From JAKLFA01 sp038222225 (GTDB lineage Bacteria > Omnitrophota > Gorgyraeia > Zapsychrales > JANLHA01): a stretch of DNA of 64,000 nucleotides. The first letter of the stretch is position 1; the number at the start of each line of letters is the position of its first letter. Positions 37,101-49,100 of this stretch are shown here, one piece after another. The stretch is taken from NCBI GenBank assembly GCA_038222225.1, contig JBBRHV010000006.1, positions 1-64,000 on the forward strand, read 5' to 3'. The notes beneath the pieces are model-generated. The model saw only the letters and a program-made list of their open reading frames with translations. It was not told the DNA's origin and ran no database searches. A program made the translations under genes and the position numbers.

Positions 37101-40100
37101 ACGGTGGTCAGGGGACAAACAGCGCCGTGGTGATGAGTGATTCCTTCGGCAAAGAGAGTGACGATCGTGTCAGATTAAAAGGTTGTGGGTCAAGGTGGGC
37201 GCAGGTTAAGGCTGTTATCGGCCGCTCGAGTATCCGGGAAGAAGATTCCATTGAAGTCACTCTTCCGGGCAAAGATTTCCGCATGGATCTTAAGGCTCTT
37301 GCGCTGACGGGGTTGAAGGATATTGGATTGGCCAATTACCGCAGGGTTATGGAGGCTATGGAGCTTAAACACATTTGGAAACAGGTCTTTCTATCGGACA
37401 TTCTTAAAGCCCTGGCCAGAGTGAAGTTTGTTCTAATCGATGATCCCCAGCGGAATGGGTCAGCGTCCCTGATCGCTGATGGATGGAGACGATTTATTGC
37501 TGCGGCCGTTTCCGTTGAAGCCCCTGGCCGGATCTATTTGTCACGGTCTCTTGTTAAGGACATAAAGAACAGAAAAGAATTCGATGCCCTGATCGGATTT
37601 GTCTGGAGTGCGGGTTTTTGGATAGCAGCGCAAGACAAGGGTCTTCTGAACAATGAGGACCTGAGGCGCGCAGCCGTGGCCATGGAAGGTTTGCCTGGCA
37701 TTATTCTGGATGAGGGGTCGTATATGCAAAGCGATTTAAAGAAAGCAAGCGAGTTTGATTTTGTGATGGCTGACCGTATGGTTGAAGAATTCCGGCTGAG
37801 ATTGGGGAATCCCGGGGTAACCCTGGTGGCGGAATCGTTAAATTGTGACGAGGAGGATCCAGACCATCAGACGGGGTTGATCATCGCTGCTGTGATGGAC
37901 CATCCTGCCATTACCAGGGTGCTGGATTATAATTCGATGAGTCCTTTTGTAAGACATGGTGGATTCTTGATCACCGACGGACAACAGAGAAATTCGGTGC
38001 CGTTATTTGACGGTGTGCAGGAGATTGTGTTGGTCGGCGGGAATTTAAGCGCGTGTCTTAAGACGCAGCTTTTTATATGGTTATTCGCCTTGCGGCATGA
38101 GTTTGAACAGGGGGTTGTATCGGGTAACTGGGTCTTTCATATTCCTTCGGGCGCAGTGTTTGATGTTAACGAACAGATGACGGGTAATGAATTTTTAAGG
38201 AGAACGGATGGCGTGCGGAAAACATTTTTAAAAGAGTTTTCCATTTTAAACGAAGGGTTTGCGGCAGATCGTTTCGGGTTGATTCGCGTGTATAGACAAG
38301 AAAAGTTTTCAGTGACTTTAAGGCTGTGGAAAAATTTTGAAGATTTTATGAGGCGATTGGATTCTGTGAAGAGGATGGCCCGCTTGGGTACGTCTAACTC
38401 CTCCGTATTGAAGCCGATGGCCGTTGGGATTGGCGTGCATGACGGAAGCCACATGAGTGAGGCGGCGGCGAAACGTACATGGGCGGCGCTTGAAAACGGA
38501 GAGCGCGTGAAGTTTGCCGATATAAGGGATCATGTTTTACCGGGGATGATTGATCCGATTGCTCAAAGCCTTTTGCGGGATGAAAGGGTTTGGATCTTTG
38601 TTCCGGATGTTATGGCGGGAGAGCGCGGTCCGCCGGTGCTGTGGTTTGATTCTTCTGAATATTTTGTTGTTTCAGCTATTTTAAATCAGCAAATCATTAT
38701 TCCTGTCGGGCTTTTGGACCATCCTTCCCTGATCGAAATTTTGCGTTTTGAAATGGTGAATGTTATTTCTGGTGAAGAAGACGTCGCGCAGGGAGCTCTT
38801 TTGGCACAAAGTGTTTTGCGGTCTGTTCTCATGGTGATCAATAAGGGAAAAGAAGTAAAAAATAAGTCGAAAAAAGACCATGCTGCTGAAGAGATCAATT
38901 CTGCCGTTTTGAGCGGAAAGGACAAAGAATACCGTGTGATTTTTGAAGGCAACAAAACAACGATCCGTGGTGAAGAGGGATATTGGGTCCATGTTCAAGT
39001 TTTGATTGATATGGGGGAGATTCCCGCCGAAGGCAAGACGATTCGCAACGGGGACCGCTGGCAGCAGGAAACGTCCGAAGAAGTCTTTGGACAGGGAAAA
39101 ATTATTGCGGTTCAGGGTGATTATTTAAAGGCCGAATTTGGGACCAAAGGAATGCGGCAGTTCAATTGGAGGGTGGCGGATATTGAGATTTTTGTTTCAT
39201 TGAAGAGCCTTTTGTTTAAAAAAATCCGCGACTCCGAGGAGGAAAAAAATAGGGCTTTTGCCGAAATTCAGAGGGGCGAGCTAGCCGGGTTGATAGACTC
39301 GGCGCTGCGTTGCGGGTATCGATTGCAGGATTTAGCCCGGGAAGCGGTTATATCCCCCAGTTATATAACAGGTATCGTGAAGGGGAGGATGCAGCCATCG
39401 ACAGACGTTATCCGTAGGCTTGTTGCTGCAACAAAGAAGGCCATGGCCCATCCAAAAATGATTGGGCGAAAAAAGGGCGGGATGTTGATTAGCGCAGAAG
39501 AACGCCAAAGGATAGTAGCTCGTCTGCAAGCGCTTATTCAAAGAGGGTTCTTGCCTGCCCGGATCGCGGAAGAAGCGAAAATTTCTTTAGCACTTCTTTC
39601 ACGCGTGCTTAATAACGGATGGGGGTTGGGTACCCATGCTCATGAAAAAGTGATGAGTGCTGTTGAGAAGATGGAGAAACAAAAACCGAATCTTGATCAG
39701 ATAAGGGATGTCTTAGTCAAGATTTTAAACAGCGGTTATTCATTTGTTGAAGTGGGAGAAGTGGTCGGAGTGAGTGACATAAAACTGAGGCGCATCTACA
39801 AAGGAGAAACCGGTTTTGCTGTTGACGAAAAAGAACTGTTAAATAAACTTCGGATTTTGAGCGGGCAGCCACATCCGAATGCTGTTTTAGGGAAAGCATT
39901 GTACCGGTTAGCCGTCCTTTTGGGTTCGCAAAAACGTGTGGCACAAATCTGCGCAGAGAACACGTTTGTCATCAGCAAACTCATCCGCGGTTCAGGCGGG
40001 GTTAAAGCCGATAAACGGAAAAATTTATACGCCTGCATTGTGCGCGCGTTACCAAAGATCGCAACGTGTTTGACTCTGGAATTGTCCGGTAAAGGGCTTG

Positions 40101-43100
40101 GTTCTTTAGCTGGGTCCATGGCAGAGGTCTTGCGCAACAGATCAGGCGCCGTGCGCTTGTTTACCGATGTGGACTATTTGACCTTTAACGCAGCCCGGAT
40201 CCACGAGTTCCTGGCGGTTGAGAATGTTCTACTTGAGCTGACGCAAAACATTTTCCTCAAGAAAGCGCGCGAATGGATCGATGAACAAGGTGTACATGTC
40301 ATTTATCATGTTGTCCCTCAAGATCAGGCTGACTTAAATGGAAGAAACAAACCGTTAACGTTATCGAAGGTCCAGGGTGAACGTGATTGGATTGGCGCGG
40401 AGTTTTTTGACGAGCGTTCAGGACATGCCGTCAATTCCTCTGTTTTGAATGCCGTTCACTCAGATATGTGGGTCAGGGTGAAGAATACAGTCCCGGCTCT
40501 GGAGCAGATGAAGCAGATGTTTGATGCAGATCAAGATTTGCTCACAGAAGAAGGAGTGAGAGTGGAGAGAGACGTCCGCGACACGTTGATGGCGTTGCGC
40601 TCTTCTTTGAGAAACGAATGGGCTTTGGCGTTCGCGGAAGATCTTGTTGCCCTCATGCCGGATCCTGAACACTTTGATGAAACGGGTGAGTGGATGACGT
40701 GGTTTAAGCCTCATGCATTTAATGGGAAATTCACCCTTGAAGCATGGGGTCTCGGGCAGGAGTTCATCGATCGGTTGAACAAGGTGCGCGGGGCAGACAC
40801 GAGCAAAATCAACAGCGTCGGGGTTAATTCGTCTATTTTTGGTCATTTATTCGGGGCAAAGAAAGAAGCGGCAGACATTGATTCTACGGAGGTCAGACAG
40901 GAGATAACAGAGTGTGATTTTGATCAGGCCGTGCGCGGAGTTCGACGCCTGGTTAATGAAACGCCGACAAATGAAATTGCAAAAGTTCTTTACGGCCTGC
41001 TTCAGTATGAGGAGGACTATTTGTATTATCAGATTGTTCGTTATGAGGCTGCCAAGAGAATAGCCAAGGCATCGGTGGAGGAATATGAAGATCTGAAACA
41101 GTTGATCAGCACATTGCGGATGCTCGGGAAGATGATTGAAGATCGCCAAAAATTGTTTGAGGAAACAGGGGAAACGAACGTTGACTTTTATTTATTAGCC
41201 CTTCGACAGTCTCGACAGAAGTTAGCAAGATTATTCCGTTTTCATATTCGGGGGTATGAGAATCTTGACCGGGTCGTTCAACGGTTGGACAGCGACACGG
41301 TGGAGTATTTATTTTCGTTCTTCAGCAGGGCATCAGTTCAAGAATTCACCAGCTTAGATGAGCTCATGCAGATCATGACATTTGTCCGGCGGCGCACTTC
41401 TTTGGTGGATGAAGATCTGTTGGCGCGCGCCAAAGAAAGCCTTGAACGGATCATGGTGGAATGGGTTTGTGAAGTCGGCGGAGAAAAGGATCCTGATCTA
41501 AGGAGCCAAGAAGTCAGGAATATTCTAGAATACATTACACAGCATGATCGGACATTCCGTCAGAAATTGAAAGAAGGCATCAAGAGGGCCATTGGTTTCT
41601 TAGCCCGTCAAATCAGAAAGAGTCAAGATGACGCAAGGGAGGCGCAAAACTTGGCAGATAAGAAGGCCGTTGAAGGACGGCAAAACACACTGATTGATTT
41701 AAGCGTGAGTTATTCGGCGCTGATGACAGCAGTGGATGATGAGTCAGGAGACGGAAATCTTGATGGAAACAATTTATGGGAAAGCCAAGACAGCCAACAG
41801 ACAGATAAAAAATCAAACAATGATTTGGGTGCAAATGCTTCTGTATTGATGGGAAGAGAAAATTACAGGCATCTTAAAAAAAGATTTGATGATACAAACG
41901 CGGCGCTATTGATTGGAAGAAGTGACAGGTCACAGACAAACAAGGAAATAAGGGCGAAGAGGCTCATTCAGGGGTCGATTTTAAATGCGTTTCTCTTTTG
42001 TCTTCCTGCTTTGGTCATTGCGGTGATCGCTGTTGTGACTTGGGGGCCAAGCTGGAAGATATTTGTGGCGGTCTGGGTTATTCTGGCGTTAACACGGTTT
42101 GCAATGTCCATGCGCCATATTCCCGATATTTGGAGAACATTGCAGGGCTTAGGTACGCCAACGAAGGGCGGCATCATTGAATTGGCTAAGGCCACTAAGA
42201 CCAAGATGGAAAGGAAAGCTGTGGCGCGTGAGCAAGCCCGCAAGAAAGCGATTCATCAGGCCAAGGCTGCTATGGGCAGGGTTTCTCCCAAGAGTTATGC
42301 CATACAAGAGGAGTATAGCACCGAGGTGGGCCGAAAGATCCCGGCGGAACTTAGAAACGACGAAGAAATTGTTGAGCAATATGAAAAATTGACAGCCCGT
42401 GCGGAAGAATTTTTTGCGCGCAAAGTACGTTCACAAAAACCGAAAGAGACTGCGCCGCAGCATATTCCTGAGGTGGCACCAATACCGATAGAGCCTGTCC
42501 AAAGACAGGAAGCGCCTGAGGCGCGCGAAATGGCCAGAAAACGGTTCATTCGTCGACAGCTGGCTGAGGCGCGCCGTTATATTGAAAAGCTGGACAGCCG
42601 CGGGTTTATGAGCGCGCATGAGTTTTTGAACGCCGCCGAAACGTTTAAACCGGAGTGCGTTAAAACATATCCGGATGATGCTCAGGTGAAGGATTTTCTG
42701 ACGTGGTTTGATTGTGCAGTTCAGGCTGTGGCACAACAGGTCGCGGATAATGTTCGGCGCATGGAATTTGAGGAGCGCAAAAAGGAACTGCTGGCATCAT
42801 GGCGAATGATGGTTGAGAAATTGGAAAGAGCCCGGCAACGGCTGGATCAGGCTATGGCGGCAAGGATTTCCAAAGACCGCGCTTCGTTGGCAGAGTTGCA
42901 GAGAAGGATGGATCAACAGGTCGCGGATAATGTTCGGCGTATGGAATTTGAGGAGTGCAAAAAGGAACTGCTGGCATCATGGCGAATGATGGCTGAGAGA
43001 TTGGAAAGAGTTCGGCAGCGGCTGGATCAGGCTATGGCGGCAAGGATTTCCAAAGACCGCTCTGCGTTAAGTGAGTTGCAGGTAAGGATGGATCATCTGG

Positions 43101-46100
43101 CAGCGACCATAGAACAGCTTCGTCAGGCAAAAGATGTTTTGCGCGCGTTGACTTTGCCATCCGCGACCGCCGGTGAGGATGATTTGCGATCCGCGATTTT
43201 ACAGGTGCTTCCCGTTGAAGTCAGAGAAGACCCGCGCTTGGCGCTTTTTATCGAACAGGCCAGGTTGCGGTTGTATGAACACGCTGTGACGCGGGTTTTG
43301 GATATTTTGTCTCAGTCTTCAGTTGACCCCAGAACTTTTGATGACAGCGAGGCCTTCCGCCAGGCATGGATTGCGAAAGTGCCGGTATGGATGCAGGAGG
43401 ATCAACGTATCATTGCAGCCCTTGAAGAGCGTATTGATCAAGGCCTTTTGGTAATAACCGAACAGGAGAAAAAGTCTGCTCAAGTTAAAAGGGAACAGGC
43501 ATTAGAAAAAAGAGCGACTATTGGGGAACTTTATACCGCCTTAGGAAAAAATGATTTTGGAACGGCACTGACGAAAGCCTTTAAGTTGCGCACATTGGTT
43601 GCTGATATGCCGGTAGAGGATTGGTTGGAATTTCTTGAGATGTTTGTTGTGCAGGCAGCTCAGAGAATCGAACAATTACGTCGGGAAAAAAGGCATAAAG
43701 AGGCCGAACATGCCATCCAAGGAATGCGTAGGCTTTTGGACAAGACCCCGCTGGCGGAAACTTTCAAGCAAATGCTAGGAGACATTGACCGCCGTTTGCA
43801 AGAAACACAACATAGAACGCCGGTTTCCGAGCGTATCCAAGAAGGAGCAAATGGCAATGAAACAAATTCTGCTATCGCGCATGGGACTGACAATGCAGAT
43901 AATACGGGCAATGTACCGGATGAGGTAGGAGCAAGGCTTAGTGCTGAGGTCTGGCTGGATGTGGCGCATTTGGATGCGGAGGCGGTCAATGGGGTTTTGA
44001 GATTTAAGGGGAACGATGGCTCTGGATTGACGTCTTTGACTTTGACAGACCTTCCGGTGAGTGCCGCTCTGGATCAATTATGGTTTTTGTGGTTTAAATG
44101 GAAGAATGACAGAGAAGCATTTTATCGTGATTGGCTTTCTCATCTCCGAAACATTCCTTTATCGTTTTCTCACTTAAAACAAGAAGACAATTTAAAACAA
44201 GCTGTGCTCAGTAAAGGGCGCATGGCTTTTGCGATTCATGTGGCTGCCAATATGCGTTCTGACCGTTGTTTGTACGAACGATTAGAGGCAGCCGCGAGAT
44301 CAGGAGCGCATACGGTGCTTGTCGTTTCCGGCGGAGGCCTTTATCAGAAAATTTTACGAAGAGTACCGTTTGGACGGTATGTGTTCCGTGATGGATCTTT
44401 GAAATTGATTCACATGTGGGCCAGTTTGTCGCGTGAGGGAAAGGTCCCTCCGGGTGTGAGGATCGCCGTTGCGCTTAATTCGAATTATATCGGCTCGAAG
44501 GCAAAGCGCGAAGCGGTTCGTTTGGTAAAGAAAGTGAAGTTGGCTCAAGAATTGGGCATTCCGCTTTCTCAGATCGAAATTCATACCATGGCTCCTTTGA
44601 CCGGGTTTGAGTGGGTTGACGGTATCGGGCTTTGGAACTTGCGCCATGTGGATGCGATCGCGTTTTTCAGGGACATCTTATTACCAGTTTTAGCAAAAAA
44701 TGGAATTGGTACTAAAGAGTTAACCGTTCGTTTTGGTGTGGCCCATGTGATGAATGCAACAAACTATGCATTTTGGGTGTATTTGGCTGGCCGATCCGTC
44801 GATGAAAAGAGTGCGGGCCGGGCGTATGACACTTGGCGAAAGCATTCACGTGCTGATCAACTGGCAAAAGCATGGTGGAGAGTTCAGTATGAAGTCAATA
44901 AGCGGATTCAGGAGCAGGCGTCTTTTGGTCACGTCGCATTGATCTTTCAGCCGGCGGCAAAGAAGGCGGGGGATGCGGTTATCCGTTGCGCGTCTTTTGT
45001 GCAAAGTGTGAATAGCGCGGTTTTAAAGACAGCAAGACAAAACGGGCTTATCAGCGATTCAATCATTATTCAGGAATTAGGTTTTATGCGCAGGATGTTT
45101 ACGGCCTATGAGGGAATATTAAGTGAACAAGGCCGCAGAGCCATACAGAATATCAGTGAATTCATGAGTAGTCTTCAAAGAGGCTCGGCGGGGGATGATG
45201 TTCGCCGGAAAGCCGTCGAGTGGATCTATAAAATGCCGGAACCGTTGCAGTTGAATATGGAAGACGAATGGCTGACGTGGTTTGATCACAAGAAAATCCA
45301 GTTGTTCCCTTATGGTTTAGGGGGCGGGTGCACGGAGCCTTGCTTGCATTGTTTTTGGGGGAATCCTGTTCCAGTGGCGAATCTAAATCCTCTTCCTGCC
45401 GTATTTCTCGGCGCGAAAAACAGCAAACGAGAAGTTCTTACGTGCGGACATTTTGATGATCTGGAATGGTATGACCCCTTATTCGGAATTGGGCTAGACA
45501 GCATTGTGAAGTATTATTTGAATTCAAATCCACGGCAAAGGTTAAGTCTTTTGACTCGCGGTTGGGAAAAAGAACATGCAAGAAAACAACAGGTTGTTGA
45601 GAACATTGTTCGTATTGTATCCGGCGCTGATTATAACTTTGAATTTGGAGTTTCCTTTAATCTTGCTCAGTCTGGAAAATATGATCTCGCTAAGGCGATT
45701 CAAAGTGGAAGGCTGGAGTCTGTTTTAGAACTGTATGCTCAGCGTCATCAACACATTTTAAGGACGCTTCGAGGCTTGTCGAAGATCCGATACGTGGTTC
45801 GTCCGCTTCTGCAGGAGCGGGAGTTGGATCATCCCACAGAGAAATTGCTTGGCATGGTCTTGCGCAAAGCTGAGGTTGCGGCTGCGGACGTGAGAAGGGC
45901 GGAGGCGACCGTCATTGGAAGCAATAGAAACAGCCGAATCCCCTGGGGCCCAGGAACGCTCACGATCGAATGTGATCAATGCATCAATGAGACCGGTTCC
46001 GGCGGTGAGTTTATTCGAAGCATTGACTCGGCGATTCGCGGAGAAGATTTTGTGCGAAGTTCCTACGGGCACATATATAGAGAAGGCATGCCGTGCGCTC

Positions 46101-49100
46101 AAATACACGGTGCTACAAATGAGATCGTTGTTGTTCTTCCCAGCGGAAAGCGGGTGATGCGAGGACCGATAAGCGATTTTCCGATGAGGACGGTAAGGCA
46201 AAAGGGCGCTGCTCAAGGTGGCAACTCTGCAATTTTAGCTGAGAAATTCAGTGATTGCGTTGATATCGATTTTGAGAGGATGTTACAAGACCGGAAAAAG
46301 AAGTTCTCCTCCAGTTGGCCGCATCTTGATTTTACAAATCGCATTTTGATTCCGTTTCCTCTGCCAATGTTGCGGGTGTACGGAAAAGAACCATTTCATG
46401 ACGAAGATATTCAGCGCGTTATTTATGAGCTTTTAACCAATGCTCACGATGAGGCGCCGGCCGGGCTGATCAGAGTGAATTTTGAATTGGGAAGCATTGA
46501 TTCGCAGAACGGCCTAAGTCTTTTTACGATCCAGATCGAAAATGAGCGCACCGGAGAGATCCCGTTTGATCAGATGTTTCGGTTCCTGTTGGGACAGGCA
46601 ATCACCGGGAATCTGTGGCGTAATAAGACGACGGATCAGCCGGTCATTGAACGGATCCAGAACCGTTGGGAAGTTGGGGAATTGGAAAACATGCCGGACA
46701 TTTACGAGCGCGTACCTGACCGTCTTCAGGCCCTTGCGCTGGCCCACCGCTATGTTCGTCAATATGGGCTTAAGTCGATCCTCTTTCTTGAAGGAGTCGG
46801 TCGAAGAAAAAGTAGAGAGAGAAACGAGATCGGCGGAGTGGGCGTGGGACTTTATAACAGCCGGTATACCATCAATCGATTAGGGGGAAAGATTGATCTT
46901 GATGATACGCGCTCGGGCCGGACCACGTTCGCGATCGGATTTTTTGTCCGGGAATTTTCATTGAGGCAAAAAGGATCGGATGCGTTTGTTAGCGGTGCTA
47001 ACTCTGCGGTTTTTAGGGGATCGAAGGATTCTTCTCTTGATTCTCTGCTTGAGAGCATCATGGCGTCCCACAAAGAGAGCGGGGTGCGATCAACGCCTTG
47101 GGCTGCAAGGATGGACAAGCCGCTTGACCGCACAGGATTCAACGGGCCGCACCTTTTCGCGAATATTGAATTAACGAACGAGCAGGTTCGGTTGTTCCTT
47201 ATCCTTAAAGAGCATAAACAGGCGCTCCTCAATTTACTTGGTGAAAGCTTCAGAGCTGTATTTGGGAAAGCGGCAGGGATCCTTCTTAATCAAAATGTTT
47301 CTGGATTTAAGGCAACACAGGTCGATGAACAGTATTTAACTTGTACCGTTGGTGATCTTTTTATTCCAGCCATCGAAAATGCTTTTGATGCCTATATGAA
47401 AAAGAGCGGCCAATCATCCGATGTTCCGTTGGTTCTTGAATTTTATATTTCCTTTGATGGCCGGGTGATGATTGCGGAGATGCGCACCAATGGTCTGTCG
47501 TATGATTCCGGTGAGACCGCGACCTCCGAAAAGAAAAAGGACTCGGATCAATTGGGTGGAAAAGGGCGCGGACTGAAAGCCATTGATGAATTTGCTGCAT
47601 GCATCGGCGGGATCCAGTGGGATATCCGAAACCGTAAAGATCTTTTTCCTGAGGATGCGGAAGGATCTGTTTTTTATGTATCTCTTCAACGGGATAAGCT
47701 TTCTCAAATCGTCAGTCATGCGGCGAAGTTTTTTGGTCTGGGTTCGTGCGCGACATGCCCAGAGGATAGCGTCAGAAGAAATGCCGACGCAACGAGCAAG
47801 AATAGTGGAGCGAATTCTGCAGTCTTGAACGGAAACACGGATGATTCGACGGGAAGTGATTCTCAAAAGAAGCGCTTGGAAGATTTCTTGAGCATGGCTA
47901 AAAATTCACAGTTGGAGGCGTTTTGGTTAATTCATGAATTAAAATTGGATCAAATTGAGCGGGCCGTTTCCGTTGGCAGCGGCGTGCTTGCGTTGGCGCC
48001 GTTTGAAATGATTTTAATCGAAAGCGGTGTTGTGGTTACGATTTTTGATCCCGATCCAAACGTTCAGGAAAATTGGGCGCAGTATAAAGCGCGAAGGCTT
48101 AATGGCCATTGTGTTGACCTTGTACCGTTATCCAGATCAAAATTTGGAAGTTCAGCACAGCCGATCCAGGGTGCGCAGATGTATATTACGATGAATGTTT
48201 TTGGTCGTTCGGGCATTCCTATGACAGAACGTGCACAAATGTTAGGCCTCTTAGCGAAAAGTTTTAAAAACGGGGACTTTCTTTTGAATGGATGGTGCAG
48301 TCCGCTGGCGTTTGAATTGATTGCAAATTCGCCGGCACCCCAAGAGGATGTCAGGGTCGAGACCGCGCTCAATCACGAGCATATGCTGGCCTTGGTGAAT
48401 CTTTTGGAATCGCGGCATATGATGTTGGAGCCTGTCCGTTTCGGCAGGAAGGAGGACGTTCTTCATCAGAGGGACTTTTATCGAATTATTCCGCTCGGAT
48501 CACCGGTGATGCCGGTAGCTGATAAAAATCGAAAAAAGAAGGGTGAGCGCCAGCCTGGAAAGAGGATGTCCGAAGATAAAGGCGCCAATGCTGCTGTTTC
48601 GCAAAATAATGAAGGCGTTCCGGCGGATGATCGAGGGATCGATTGGAAAGGATTAAGGGCAGGGCTTGAGCAGGGAAGTTCCTTGTCGTTCGGCAAGGTC
48701 AAGCAGCTGATCCGGGCAGGGAACAAGAAGGTGTTTGGTCTGCTGCAATCTGTCGTCGCCGGCCACAGCAAACAAGAGGCTGCGGTTTGGCATTTTATTT
48801 TGACGGTGGATCTTGATCGGGAATATTCAGCCCATTTGGGTTCGAACATGAGAAATTTGAAAATGGCTGTTATCCGGGCCGCGCAAAAGGATCTTGAAAA
48901 AGGCGGTGTGCCCGGGTCCGATCTTCTGGAGCAGTCTGTGTCCTATGGTGATGAAGATTCTTTGAGCGCTCTTCAAAGGGTGGCCTTCGGTGTCAGCAAA
49001 GGGAAATTCCTTGCGATCAGAGTAATCTTTGAGGCGCAAAAGGAAAAGAGTCCGGCGTCTCCGCAAATACGGGCTGTTTGCCGGGGATTTTTGAACACGA

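Noticed and set aside
43880..45007. Firm assignment of segment 38 as methylenetetrahydrofolate reductase
   Set aside because: Strand-like motifs resemble the barrel, but flavin and folate contacts could not be verified by eye. Kept only as a low-confidence suggestion.
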